A stretch of 59,599 nt of DNA. Source: an uncultured Oscillospiraceae bacterium (GTDB lineage: Bacteria; Bacillota; Clostridia; Oscillospirales; Oscillospiraceae). Below, one piece after another: positions 8,478-17,242 of this stretch. The translations under genes and the position numbers were made by a program. The number at the start of each line of letters is the position of its first letter. Position 1 is the first letter of the stretch. Under the pieces are notes generated by a model. It made no database searches. It worked only from the letters and a program-made list of their open reading frames with translations, and was not told the DNA's origin. The DNA is taken from contig CAKTQV010000012.1 in assembly GCA_934597255.1 (NCBI GenBank), positions 1 through 59,599 on the forward strand. The letters are read 5' to 3'.

Positions 8478-8834
8478 ATGACAAATCCCGTTAGACGAGG
8501 AGATATTTACTACGCGGATCTAAGCCCGGTCGTGGGCAGCGAGCAGGGCGGCATACGCCCCGTGCTCATCGTCCAGAACGACACCGGCAACCGGCACAGC
8601 CCCACGGTCATCGCCGCAGCCATCACCAGCCAGCTTGGAAAAGCGCGGTTGCCGACCCATATCGAGATCCCCGCGCCGTCGAGCGGCCTGTCCCGCGACA
8701 GCGTCATCCTGCTTGAGCAGGTGCGCACGCTGGACAAATCGCGCCTGCGGGAGCGTATGGGCAAGGTGGACGGCGCGACGATGGGCCGCGTGGACGACGC
8801 GCTGGCCGTCAGCTTCGGGCTGAATATGTCCTAA
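8478..8834 (+). CDS. mazF: MazF/PemK family mRNA interferase (EndoA type)
   Basis: 118 aa, the usual length. The N-terminal VRRGDIYYADLSPVVGSEQG and RPVLIVQND, and the later VRTLDKSRL, match the EndoA/NdoA toxin. It is a sequence-specific endoribonuclease. In Bacillus it is neutralised by the NdoAI antitoxin encoded immediately upstream, but the 90 nt between alr and this gene contain no such reading frame. Either the antitoxin is elsewhere or the enzyme works alone. A strong terminator follows. Confidence 0.93.
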   Translation: MTNPVRRGDIYYADLSPVVGSEQGGIRPVLIVQNDTGNRHSPTVIAAAITSQLGKARLPTHIEIPAPSSGLSRDSVILLEQVRTLDKSRLRERMGKVDGATMGRVDDALAVSFGLNMS

Positions 8835-8840
8835 ACCCCG

Positions 8841-8877
8841 GCCCCCGTTCATACACTGTGATGAACGGGGGCTTTTT
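8841..8877 (+). terminator. alr-mazF terminator
   Basis: GCCCCCGTTCAT/ATGAACGGGGGC hairpin followed by TTTTT. Confidence 0.88.
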
Positions 8878-8914
8878 CCGTATGGCCCCGGTCAACGCGG
8901 CGGGGAGGGGTTTT

Positions 8915-9280
8915 ATGGAACTGCCGATCTTTATAGACGGGAAGCGGGCGGGCACGCTGTCGCTTTCGCAGCAGGGACGGTTCTGGCGCGCCGAGGCGCA
9001 GCTCGGCGATCTCGGGCGCGTGGCGCGCCTGTCGGTATACGGGCGCGGCGGCAGCGTGTATCTCGGCATCCCGGAGCCGGACGGGCGCGGGGCCATGCGC
9101 CTTTCGCGCACGCTGCGCGCGCTGCCGGAGGGGGCGGAATACTGCGCGGAGCGGGAAGCGGGCGGCGCGCGGAGAGAGACGTCCGCGAAGGAGCCGGAGC
9201 CGGAGCCGCCGAGAGCGCCGAAGGCGGAAAAAACGGCGCGCCATGTGGTCTGGATGGGCGGCCGGCCGTATTATTTTTAG
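8915..9280 (+). CDS. hypothetical protein with acidic/Pro-rich linker
   Basis: 121 aa, not recognised. The N-terminal 75 residues (MELPIFIDGKRAGTLSLSQQ onward) look like a small beta-rich domain. A Glu/Pro/Lys linker (residues 85-108) follows, then a conserved-looking tail, RHVVWMGGRPYYF. No signal peptide or membrane segment. The ATG at 8915 follows GGGGAGGGG and is preferred over one 57 nt upstream, which overlaps the mazF terminator. Confidence 0.65.
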   Translation: MELPIFIDGKRAGTLSLSQQGRFWRAEAQLGDLGRVARLSVYGRGGSVYLGIPEPDGRGAMRLSRTLRALPEGAEYCAEREAGGARRETSAKEPEPEPPRAPKAEKTARHVVWMGGRPYYF

Positions 9281-9284
9281 CCGT

Positions 9285-9313
9285 TTGCACCGCGCGCGCC
9301 GCTGTGATATAAT
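9285..9313 (+). promoter_or_regulatory. promoter of the pyrimidine-nucleoside phosphorylase gene
   Basis: TTGCAC (9285-9290), 17-nt spacer, TATAAT (9308-9313), 23 nt before the start codon. Confidence 0.6.
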
Positions 9314-9335
9314 GGGCGCGAAAGAGGTGTTTTTC

Positions 9336-10640
9336 ATGCTGATGAGCGATCTTATCCTGAAAAAACGCGCCGGCGGAGAGCTGACGACGGACGAGATATA
9401 CTGGATGATCAACGGCTACACGAACGGCGATATCCCCGACTATCAGATGTCGGCCATGCTCATGGCGATATGCTACGAGGACATGAGCGAGCGCGAAACG
9501 CTCGATCTGACGCTGGCCATGCGCGATTCCGGGGATGTGATGGACCTGTCCGCGATACACGGGCTGAAGGGCGACAAGCACTCCACCGGCGGCGTGGGCG
9601 ACAAGACGAGCCTTGTGCTGTGCCCGATGCTGGCCGCCTGCGGCGTGAAGATGGCCAAGATGTCCGGCCGCGGACTCGGCCACACCGGCGGGACGATCGA
9701 CAAGCTCGAGAGCATCCCGGGCTTTTCCGTGGAGCTGACGGGCGAGCAGTTCGTTCAGACGGTCAATTCCGTGGGCTTCGCCATCATCGGCCAGACGGGC
9801 AATCTGTGCCCGGCGGACAAAAAGCTCTACGCGCTACGCGACGTGACCGGGACGGTGTCGTCCCAGCCGCTGATGGTCAGCTCCATCCTGTCGAAAAAGC
9901 TGGCGGCGAACGCGGACGTGATCGTGCTGGACGTGAAGACCGGCTCCGGCGCGTTCATGCACACGCAGCAGGAGGCGTTTGAACTGGCCGAACGGATGGT
10001 AAAGGTCGGCCGCGCGGCCGGAAAGAAGGTCGTTGCGCTCGTGTCGGATATGGACGAGCCGCTTGGCCGCGCCGTGGGCAACGCGCTGGAGGTGGCCGAG
10101 GCGGTGCGGACGCTGCGGGGCGAGGGGCCGGACGATCTGATGGAGCTGTGCTGCGCGCTCGGCGGCGAGCTGCTTTCGGCCGGCGGGCTGGCGGACAGCC
10201 GCGAGCAGGCGGAGGAAATGCTGCGGAAGGCCGTTTCGTCCGGAAGGGCGCTGGAGCGCTTCGAGGCGTTCGCGGCGGCGCAGGGCGGCGATGTGGAGGC
10301 CGTGCGCGATCTGTCGCGGCTGCCGCAGGCGCCGGTGCAGCTTGAGGTTCCGGCCGGACAGAGCGGCTATCTGGAGCATATCGACGCGCTGGGCGTGGGG
10401 CATGTGTGCCTCGGGCTCGGCGGCGGCCGCGCGACGAAGGACAGCGCGATCGATCTGTCCGTCGGCGTCGTGCTGAACAAGAAGGTAGGCGACCGGGTCG
10501 AGGCGGGCGAGAGCCTCGCCGTCGTCCACGCTGCGGACCGCGCCGCGGCGCAGAGCGCGGCGCAGGCGCTTTGTGACTGCTGCCGCATCGGCGGGGAGAA
10601 GCCGGAGCGGCTGCCCTTCATCAAGGGCGTTGTGAAATAA
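9336..10640 (+). CDS. pdp: pyrimidine-nucleoside phosphorylase
   Basis: 434 aa, full length. Phosphorolysis of thymidine, deoxyuridine and uridine for nucleoside salvage. The thymidine-phosphorylase signature is seen as SGRGLGHTGGTIDKLES, with the phosphate-binding STGGVGDKTS before it and VLDVKTGSGAFM after it. The C-terminal alpha/beta domain includes GGGRATKDSAIDLSVGVVL. The start at 9336 follows AAAGAGGTG; an earlier in-frame ATG would overlap the upstream gene and the promoter. Confidence 0.93.
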   Translation: MLMSDLILKKRAGGELTTDEIYWMINGYTNGDIPDYQMSAMLMAICYEDMSERETLDLTLAMRDSGDVMDLSAIHGLKGDKHSTGGVGDKTSLVLCPMLAACGVKMAKMSGRGLGHTGGTIDKLESIPGFSVELTGEQFVQTVNSVGFAIIGQTGNLCPADKKLYALRDVTGTVSSQPLMVSSILSKKLAANADVIVLDVKTGSGAFMHTQQEAFELAERMVKVGRAAGKKVVALVSDMDEPLGRAVGNALEVAEAVRTLRGEGPDDLMELCCALGGELLSAGGLADSREQAEEMLRKAVSSGRALERFEAFAAAQGGDVEAVRDLSRLPQAPVQLEVPAGQSGYLEHIDALGVGHVCLGLGGGRATKDSAIDLSVGVVLNKKVGDRVEAGESLAVVHAADRAAAQSAAQALCDCCRIGGEKPERLPFIKGVVK

Positions 10641-10660
10641 GCGCGCGGTCTGATAAATGC

Positions 10661-10695
10661 CACCCCGTCCGGGCAAACTGGACGGGGTGATATTT
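10661..10695 (+). terminator. hairpin after pdp that also carries the tepA ribosome-binding site
   Basis: CACCCCGTCC/GGACGGGGTG perfect 10-bp stem followed by ATATTTTT. The 3' arm contains GGGGTG, the only Shine-Dalgarno-like sequence in front of the TTG start of tepA, so the hairpin may both terminate transcription and mask that site. Confidence 0.6.
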
Positions 10696-11319
10696 TTGAA
10701 CGAGATACGCGAAAACGGCGCCTGCGCGGCGGGCGGCATCCAGATCCTGACCATCATCGGCCAGATCGAGGGCCATCAGCTTCTGCCCGAGGACACGAAA
10801 ACGACGAAATATGAGCACGTCATGCCGCTGCTGGCGGCGGCGGAGGAAAGCCCGGAGGTCGCGGGGCTTCTGGTGCTGGTCAACACCGTCGGCGGCGATA
10901 TCGAGGCAGGGCTGGGCATCGCGGAGCTGATCGCCGGGATGAAAAAGCCCACCTGCTCGCTGGTGCTCGGCGGGGGACATTCCATCGGCGTACCGCTGGC
11001 CGTCGCCGCGCGCCGCAGCATCATCTCGCCCTCAGCGGCCATGACCATCCATCCCGTGCGCCTCAACGGCGTCGTGATCGGCGTGGAGCAGACCTGGGCC
11101 TATTTTTCCAAGACCCAGGAGCGCATCGTCCGCTTCATCACGGAAAACAGCCGCATCTCCCGCGAAAAGCTGCTGGAATATATGCTGCGCACCGGCGAGA
11201 TGGCCAACGACGTCGGCTCCATTCTCGGCAGCGAGGAGGCCGTCGGCTGCGGGCTGATCGACGAGGTGGGCGGTCTGGCCGACGCGCTCGGCTGGCTGCA
11301 CGGACAAAGCGGAAATTGA
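10696..11319 (+). CDS. tepA: ClpP-like serine protease, TepA family
   Basis: 207 aa from the TTG at 10696, which has GGGGTG 6 nt upstream. An ATG at 10657 would add 13 residues but has no ribosome-binding site and runs through a hairpin. The ClpP/crotonase fold is evident: VNTVGGDIEAGLGIAELI, the nucleophile region LGGGHSIGVPLA and AMTIHPVRL with the His. It resembles Bacillus TepA (translocation-enhancing protein) rather than ClpP, and so is probably a stand-alone cytoplasmic peptidase. Confidence 0.85.
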   Translation: MNEIRENGACAAGGIQILTIIGQIEGHQLLPEDTKTTKYEHVMPLLAAAEESPEVAGLLVLVNTVGGDIEAGLGIAELIAGMKKPTCSLVLGGGHSIGVPLAVAARRSIISPSAAMTIHPVRLNGVVIGVEQTWAYFSKTQERIVRFITENSRISREKLLEYMLRTGEMANDVGSILGSEEAVGCGLIDEVGGLADALGWLHGQSGN

Positions 11320-11347
11320 CTAACTATAGATGTTATGTTAATATAAT
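11316..11347 (+). promoter_or_regulatory. possible uppP promoter
   Basis: TTGACT (11316-11321) and TATAAT (11342-11347), but the 20-nt spacer is long, so the -35 assignment is weak. Confidence 0.35.
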
Positions 11348-11385
11348 TATTCAATGATCACGACTTTCTTTCGGGGGATAACGCC

Positions 11386-12243
11386 ATGAATATGCTGTAT
11401 GCTGTGATTCTGGGACTGGTGCAGGGCATCGCGGAATTTCTGCCGATCTCCAGCTCCGGCCATCTGTCTCTTTTTGAAAACCTGCTGGGCATCGGCGGCC
11501 TGGCCGCGCTGGAGGAGAACGCGCTGTTCAACGTGCTTCTGCATCTGGCGACGCTTGTGGCCGTCGTGATCGCCTACTGGAAGGACGTGCGCGGCATGGT
11601 CGTGGAGTTTTTCCGTATGATCGCGGGCAAAAGCCGCGCAAAGGACGCGCACACAAAGCCGGACATCCCCATGCGCCGCCAGCTGCTTATGATGATCATC
11701 GCCACGCTGCCGCTGGCGCTGGTCCTGCCGGTACATAAAAAGGTCGAAATGCTCGGCGCGTATCCCTGGGTCATCGGGATCATGCTCGTGCTGACGGGCT
11801 TCATGCTTTTTATTTCCGACCGCATGCCCCGGGGCACGAAAAACGAGAAGAACATGACCGTGGCGGACGCACTCGTCATCGGTCTGTGCCAGGCCGTCGC
11901 CACCATCCCCGGGCTCAGCCGTTCCGGGACCACCATCACGGCCGGCATGAGCCGCAGGCTGGAGCGGCCCTTCGCCGTCAAGTTTTCCTTCCTTATTTCG
12001 CTTCTGAGCGTGGCGGGCGCCGTGCTGCTCAAGCTGATCGACGTCATCAAGGACGGCGCGGATCTGTCGATGCTGCCGAGCTATCTGGTCGGCATGGTCA
12101 TCGCGGGCGTCGTCGGCTACGCCAGCATCCGCTTCCTGCAGAAGATCGTCAGCCGGGGGCGCTTCGGCGGCTTCGCCTGGTACTGCTGGATCGTGGGCGC
12201 GCTGGCGATCGTGATCTCGCTGATCCGCGGCGCGGCCGCGTGA
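11386..12243 (+). CDS. uppP: undecaprenyl-diphosphatase
   Basis: 285 aa integral membrane enzyme that recycles undecaprenyl pyrophosphate in cell-wall synthesis; overexpression of family members gives bacitracin resistance. Both catalytic signatures are present: GIAEFLPISSSGH near residue 15 and PGLSRSGTT near residue 173. About seven to eight membrane segments. A GGGGGATAA ribosome-binding site precedes the start. Confidence 0.95.
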   Translation: MNMLYAVILGLVQGIAEFLPISSSGHLSLFENLLGIGGLAALEENALFNVLLHLATLVAVVIAYWKDVRGMVVEFFRMIAGKSRAKDAHTKPDIPMRRQLLMMIIATLPLALVLPVHKKVEMLGAYPWVIGIMLVLTGFMLFISDRMPRGTKNEKNMTVADALVIGLCQAVATIPGLSRSGTTITAGMSRRLERPFAVKFSFLISLLSVAGAVLLKLIDVIKDGADLSMLPSYLVGMVIAGVVGYASIRFLQKIVSRGRFGGFAWYCWIVGALAIVISLIRGAAA

Positions 12244-12309
12244 TACCGGAGTTGTCCGAGTTTTTCGGATTCTTTCTGATTTTGAATGTAACGTAACGGA
12301 GAGTGTTTC

Positions 12310-15192
12310 ATGGCACAAACGAAAAGCGGCTCCTCCCGGGGCGCCGCGGCAAAAAAATCAACGGCGAAAAAGAGCGCGGGCTCGTCCCGTTCGTCGGCGG
12401 CGAAGAAGACGGGCGGGAAAAATGCGCCCGTCTCCACGGCGCGCAAGGGTACGCCCCCCGCGCCGGCGGAGGACGATCGCCGTCCCGTGCGCAGGGAGAT
12501 CGGCGCGGCGGTCCTTCTGTTTTTCGCGCTGGTGGCCTTCATCTGCTATTTCAACGTGGACGCCTGGCTGCTCACGGCCTTCCGGAACCTGTGTCTGGGT
12601 CTGTTCGGCTGGGGCTTTTACATCATGTGCCCCGCGCTGCTGCTGGCGGCCGGCGTGCTCGGGTTCCACCACGGCCGGCCCGTGAAGGGACGGCTGATCT
12701 GCGCGCTGCTGCTGCCGATGGTGTTCGGCGCGTTCATCCATCTGATCCTGTGCGCGGACGGCGATTATCTCGCGGGCGATTTCAAGACCGTGATCGTCGG
12801 GCTGTGGGAGGGCGGACTGCTGTCCTATGCCCGGTGCGGTGGCGTTCTTTCGGGGCTGTTGTCCGAGGGGCTGGAGTACGCTATCAGCGTATACGGCGCG
12901 GGCGCCGTGCTGCTGGCCGTCTTTTTCACGCTGCTGTTCGTGTCGCTGCGCGTCACGATGCAGAGCGTGCGGGAGCACGCGGCCGCGCGGCCGCGCTATC
13001 GCCCGGAATACTACGACGCGCCGGACGACGACGATTTCACCCCGCTGGACTTTTTCTCGCTGCCGAAGGAGGAGAACAAGGCGGAGAACGTGGGGCCGCG
13101 GAGCCGGTTCGGGCTGTTTGACATACCGCTGGACGACGACGGGCCCGGCCCGGAAACGCTGCGGCCGGAAGAGCCGGCGCGCGGCGCGGTTCCCGCGCCG
13201 GAGGAACCGAAGCCGGAGACGGAGCCGGTACGGGAGCGCAGCTATAAGCCGATGAAGAAAAACGCGCGCAGCGCGCCCAGGGCGACGATGAGCGCCAAAA
13301 AGCCGCCGAAGGGAAAGACGGAGCTGTTCGATTTTGAAAAAGAGGACGAGGACGAGCCCTTCACGGCCGTGCCGCCGGCCGCTTCGCCGGCCATGTCGGC
13401 CGCGGCGGCGGACGTGGAGCCGGTCAGCCTGGAGGAGGCCGCGGCCATCGCCGGCGTGCAGATCAACTCCGCCGAGATCGCCGGGCCCGCGGCCGATAAG
13501 CCGAAGACCGGGAAGCTGACGATCGACCGCGAGCTCGAGGCGGCCAGGGTCGCCGAGGAGATCGCCCAGAGCGAGCAGGAGGATAAGCCGGAGTATACCG
13601 CGCCGCCGCTGGAGCTGCTGAACGTGGGAAAGGCGGCCAGAAAGGGCGACGCGCAGGACGAGATCGACAAAAACCGCGAGCGGCTGGAAAGCACGATCCG
13701 CTCGTTCGGCGTGTCCGCGCGCATCACGGACGTGACCCGCGGCCCGACGGTCACGCGCTACGATCTGGAGCTGAGCCAGGGCGTCAAGCTCAATAAGGTC
13801 ACCAATCTGGCCGGGGACATCGCGCTGAGTCTCGGCGTCGTGTCCGTGCGCATCGCGCCCATCCCGGACAAGATATCCACCGTCGGCGTCGAGGTGCCGA
13901 ACCGGAACGTCGCCACGGTGTGGCTGCGCGAGCTCATTGCCTCGCCGGCGTTTGAAAAGGCGCCGTCGAAGCTCAGCTTCGCCATCGGCAAGGACATCGG
14001 CGGCAACGCCATCGTCGGCAACATTGCCAAGCTCCCGCATCTGCTCATCGCGGGGACCACCGGCTCGGGCAAGTCCGTGTGCATCAACTCGCTCATTTTG
14101 TCCCTGCTGTACAAATCGACGCCGGACGAGGTGCGCATGATCATGATCGACCCGAAGATGGTCGAGCTCGGCATATACAATGGTATGCCGCATCTGTACG
14201 TTCCCGTCGTGACGGACCCGAAGAAGGCGGCGGGCGCGCTGCAGTGGTCGGTGGTCGAGATGCTCAAGCGCTACCGGCTGTTTTCGGAGGTGGGCGTGCG
14301 CGATCTGGCCGGCTACAACGCCTACCAGCGCCGCCACGACCAGCCCACGCTGCCGCAGGTCGTCATCATCATCGACGAGCTGGCCGATCTGATGCTCGTG
14401 GCCTCGAAGGAGGTCGAGGAGTCGATCTGCCGCGTGGCGCAGATGGGCCGCGCTTCCGGCATGCACCTGGTCATCGCCACGCAGCGGCCGTCGGCCGACG
14501 TGATCACGGGCCTGATGAAGGCCAATATCCCCAGCCGCATCGCCTTCGCGGTGTCCTCGGCGCTGGAATCGCGCATCATCATCGACCAGGCCGGCGCGGA
14601 CAAGCTGATCGGGCAGGGCGATATGCTCTACTGCCCGCTGGGCATCGGTAAGCCCATGCGCGTGCAGGGCGCGTTCGTGTCCGATGAGGAGCGCGAGCGG
14701 GTCGTGGAATTTGTCAAAAAGGACGCGGAGGCGACGTACTCCGACGAGATACTGGCCGAGATCGAAAAAGCGGCCGCGGCCAAGAGCGACAAGGGCTCCC
14801 GCGGCGGCGACGACGAGCCGGAGAGCGCCGCCGGGAACGATTACGACGAGCTTCTGCCGGACGCGGTGGACGTGGTGCTGGAGCTGAAGCAGGCGTCGGT
14901 CTCGTCGCTGCAGCGCAAGCTCAAGCTGGGCTACTCGCGCGCCGCGCGCATCGTCGATCAGATGGAGCAGCTCGGCGTCGTGGGGCCTTATGAGGGCTCC
15001 AAGCCCCGGAAGGTGCTGATAACGCGGCAGCAATGGCAGCAGATGCAGTATTCCACCGGCGTCGCGCCGGCCGACAGCATCGCCGCCGAGTTTGCCGACG
15101 TCGCGGACGACGCCGAGTTTGCCGAGCTGCCGGATACGGCGGAGGAAGCGGCGGCGTATGAGACGGAGGAAGAAAGCGGGGAAGTGCTTTGA
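12310..15192 (+). CDS. ftsK: FtsK/SpoIIIE family DNA translocase
   Basis: 960 aa. Septal DNA pump for chromosome segregation and forespore translocation. A basic Ser/Ala/Lys-rich N terminus is followed by four membrane segments (residues about 65-220), then a long acidic Pro/Glu linker (220-440) and the RecA-like motor with Walker A GTTGSGKS near residue 583 and Walker B VVIIIDELADL near 685. A gamma winged-helix domain follows (YDELLPDAVDVVLELKQASV), plus an acidic tail. Whether it corresponds to SpoIIIE or to vegetative FtsK cannot be decided here. Its stop overlaps the mrnC start. Confidence 0.95.
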   Translation: MAQTKSGSSRGAAAKKSTAKKSAGSSRSSAAKKTGGKNAPVSTARKGTPPAPAEDDRRPVRREIGAAVLLFFALVAFICYFNVDAWLLTAFRNLCLGLFGWGFYIMCPALLLAAGVLGFHHGRPVKGRLICALLLPMVFGAFIHLILCADGDYLAGDFKTVIVGLWEGGLLSYARCGGVLSGLLSEGLEYAISVYGAGAVLLAVFFTLLFVSLRVTMQSVREHAAARPRYRPEYYDAPDDDDFTPLDFFSLPKEENKAENVGPRSRFGLFDIPLDDDGPGPETLRPEEPARGAVPAPEEPKPETEPVRERSYKPMKKNARSAPRATMSAKKPPKGKTELFDFEKEDEDEPFTAVPPAASPAMSAAAADVEPVSLEEAAAIAGVQINSAEIAGPAADKPKTGKLTIDRELEAARVAEEIAQSEQEDKPEYTAPPLELLNVGKAARKGDAQDEIDKNRERLESTIRSFGVSARITDVTRGPTVTRYDLELSQGVKLNKVTNLAGDIALSLGVVSVRIAPIPDKISTVGVEVPNRNVATVWLRELIASPAFEKAPSKLSFAIGKDIGGNAIVGNIAKLPHLLIAGTTGSGKSVCINSLILSLLYKSTPDEVRMIMIDPKMVELGIYNGMPHLYVPVVTDPKKAAGALQWSVVEMLKRYRLFSEVGVRDLAGYNAYQRRHDQPTLPQVVIIIDELADLMLVASKEVEESICRVAQMGRASGMHLVIATQRPSADVITGLMKANIPSRIAFAVSSALESRIIIDQAGADKLIGQGDMLYCPLGIGKPMRVQGAFVSDEERERVVEFVKKDAEATYSDEILAEIEKAAAAKSDKGSRGGDDEPESAAGNDYDELLPDAVDVVLELKQASVSSLQRKLKLGYSRAARIVDQMEQLGVVGPYEGSKPRKVLITRQQWQQMQYSTGVAPADSIAAEFADVADDAEFAELPDTAEEAAAYETEEESGEVL

Positions 15193-15596
15193 GCTTTCAT
15201 GAACCGATGGACGAGACGGCCGTGAACGCCATGAGCTCGCTGGCGCTGGCGCATGTGGGCGACGGCGTGTACGAGCTGATGGTGCGCACGCGCCTGGCCC
15301 GCGCCGGCGGACTGCGGCAGGATACGCTCCACCGCGACGCGGTGCGCTATGTATCGGCGGTCGCGCAGTCAAAGGCGGCGGCGTACATACGGCCATCGCT
15401 GACGGCGAACGAGCGCGCGGTGTACAACCGCGCGCGCAACGCCCACAGCCATGCCAGCCCGTCCGGCTGCACGCCAGCGCAGTATCACGCGGCGACGGCG
15501 CTGGAGGCGCTGTTCGGGCGGCTGTGGCTGGAGGGAAAGACCGCCCGGCTCGAGGAGCTTTTCGCCACCTGTGTGGAGGGAATCGATGCCTCTTGA
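15189..15596 (+). CDS. mrnC: Mini-ribonuclease 3
   Basis: 135 aa. A dimeric RNase III-like enzyme lacking the dsRNA-binding domain; it matures 23S rRNA in Bacillus. The catalytic signature LAHVGDGVYELMVR and the second acidic region TALEALFGRLWLEG are present. It overlaps the ftsK stop by 4 nt and the rqcH start by 11 nt, so the three genes are translationally coupled. Confidence 0.92.
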   Translation: MSFHEPMDETAVNAMSSLALAHVGDGVYELMVRTRLARAGGLRQDTLHRDAVRYVSAVAQSKAAAYIRPSLTANERAVYNRARNAHSHASPSGCTPAQYHAATALEALFGRLWLEGKTARLEELFATCVEGIDAS

Positions 15597-17166
15597 CGCT
15601 TTGTTTACAACGGAATTGTGCCAGGAGCTGCGCGAGGCGCTCGCCGGCGCGAAGATCGACCGCGTCCGCCAGCCGGAAAAGGATTCGGTCGTGTTTTCCC
15701 TGCGCGGGGCGGGCGGGCCGCAGCGGCTGCTCGTCTGCTTTTCCGGCGGCAGCGCCCGCGTCTGCCTGACGCGGCAGGAATACGAAAATCCGCCGCAGCC
15801 GCCCATGTTCTGCATGCTTCTGCGCAAGCATCTGACCGGCGCGCGCGTGCTGGACGTCACGCAGCCGGACGCGGAGCGCATGCTCCTGATGCGGCTTCTG
15901 GCCTATAATGACTTCGGCGAGCCGGAGGAGAAAACGCTGGCCGTGGAGCTGCTCGGGCGCAACGCCAATCTCATTCTCGTCGGCGCCGACGGGCGCATCA
16001 TCGACGCGGCGCGCCGCGTCGACGCGGAGATGAGCCCGGCGCGGCAGCTTCTGCCGGGGCTTATCTACCGCCTGCCGCCGAAGCCGGAGCCGGGGCGCTT
16101 TTCCGGCCTTTCGCCGCTGATCGCGCGGGAGATGGAATTCCGGGGCGCGGAAAAAAGCCCGGCGGGCGCGGCGGCGTTTGAGAGAAAGCCGTATATGCTT
16201 GTGGAAAACGGCGAGCCGAAGGATTTTTCGTTCATGGAGATACTTCAGTACGGGCCGTCCGTCGCCTGCGTGGAATATCCGGGATGGTCGGCGCTGCTGG
16301 AGGCTTTCTGGAGCGAAAAGGACCGCCGCGATCATCTGCGCAGCCGGGGCAAGAGCCTGTCCAGGCTCGTCCGGGGCGCGCGCAACCGCACGGAGAAAAA
16401 GCTGGGGCTGCGCCGGCAGGAGCTGGCCGCCTGCGCCGACCGGGAGGAATTCAAGCGCCGGGGCGATCTGATCACGGCGAATATATGGCGCATGAAAAAG
16501 GGCATGGACACGCTCGTGTGCGAGGATTTTTACGCCGAGGGAAGCCCGGCGGTGTCCATCGCGCTCGACCCGCGCAAAACGCCGCAGCAGAACGCGGCGG
16601 CCTGTTACCGGCAGTATACGAAGAAAAAGGCGGCCGAGGAGCATCTGACGGCGCTGATCGAAGAAAACGCCGCGGAGCTTGAATATCTGGGCAGCGTGGC
16701 CGACGAGCTCGAGCGCGCGCGCGAGCAGCAGGATCTGGCGGATATCCGCGCGGAGCTGGAGGCCGGCGGCTACATCCGCGCGGCGAAGGGAAAGAAAAAA
16801 AGCCGCCCGGCCGCGCCGCTGAGCTATCGGACGGAGAGCGGACGGGAGATACTGGTCGGCCGCAATAACGTCCAGAACGACGAACTGACATTCCGGCTGG
16901 CGCGGCGGACGGACATCTGGCTGCACGCGCAGAAGATACACGGCGCGCATGTGATTCTGCGCGGCGAGGGCGCAGAGCCCTCGCCGGAGGATATCCGGCG
17001 GGCGGCGGAGCTGGCGGCGTTTCATTCCGAGGCGGCGCAGAGCGCGCGCGTGCCGGTGGACTACACCCAGGTGCGCTTTGTCAAAAAGCCGCGCGGCGCC
17101 CGCGCCGGTATGGTGATCTATACCGACCAGAGAACGATCCTGGCCGAACCGAAGGAAAACGCATAA
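15586..17166 (+). CDS. rqcH: RqcH / NFACT family ribosome quality-control factor
   Basis: 526 aa, usual length. It recruits tRNA-Ala to obstructed 50S subunits to add C-terminal alanine tails (older name: fibronectin-binding protein FbpA). The NFACT-N domain shows LGRNANLILVGADGRIIDAARR; the middle is a long coiled coil (residues 250-420). The C-terminal NFACT-R domain shows NDELTFRLARRTDIWLHAQ and HGAHVIL. The start at 15586 follows GTGGAGGGAATCG and overlaps mrnC; the longer open frame upstream is not coding. Confidence 0.93.
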   Translation: MPLDALFTTELCQELREALAGAKIDRVRQPEKDSVVFSLRGAGGPQRLLVCFSGGSARVCLTRQEYENPPQPPMFCMLLRKHLTGARVLDVTQPDAERMLLMRLLAYNDFGEPEEKTLAVELLGRNANLILVGADGRIIDAARRVDAEMSPARQLLPGLIYRLPPKPEPGRFSGLSPLIAREMEFRGAEKSPAGAAAFERKPYMLVENGEPKDFSFMEILQYGPSVACVEYPGWSALLEAFWSEKDRRDHLRSRGKSLSRLVRGARNRTEKKLGLRRQELAACADREEFKRRGDLITANIWRMKKGMDTLVCEDFYAEGSPAVSIALDPRKTPQQNAAACYRQYTKKKAAEEHLTALIEENAAELEYLGSVADELERAREQQDLADIRAELEAGGYIRAAKGKKKSRPAAPLSYRTESGREILVGRNNVQNDELTFRLARRTDIWLHAQKIHGAHVILRGEGAEPSPEDIRRAAELAAFHSEAAQSARVPVDYTQVRFVKKPRGARAGMVIYTDQRTILAEPKENA

Positions 17167-17167
17167 A

Positions 17168-17203
17168 GAAAGCTCCCGTCCGCCTGCGCGGAGGGGAGCT
17201 TTT
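17168..17203 (+). terminator. rqcH terminator (convergent with the SLH gene)
   Basis: AAAGCTCCCGTCCGC/GCGGAGGGGAGCTTTT hairpin with a short T run, between two convergent genes; it may serve both. Confidence 0.7.
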
Positions 17204-17242
17204 CGGTCGAAGGCGGAACATCCGCCGGGATTTTTTGCGGTA

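Noticed and set aside
12358..17025. A 1,555-codon open frame on the minus strand opposite ftsK-mrnC-rqcH
   Set aside because: It is an antisense frame kept open by the GC-rich codon bias of three real genes; the composition is Arg/Ala/Leu/His-rich and low in structure, with no ribosome-binding site.
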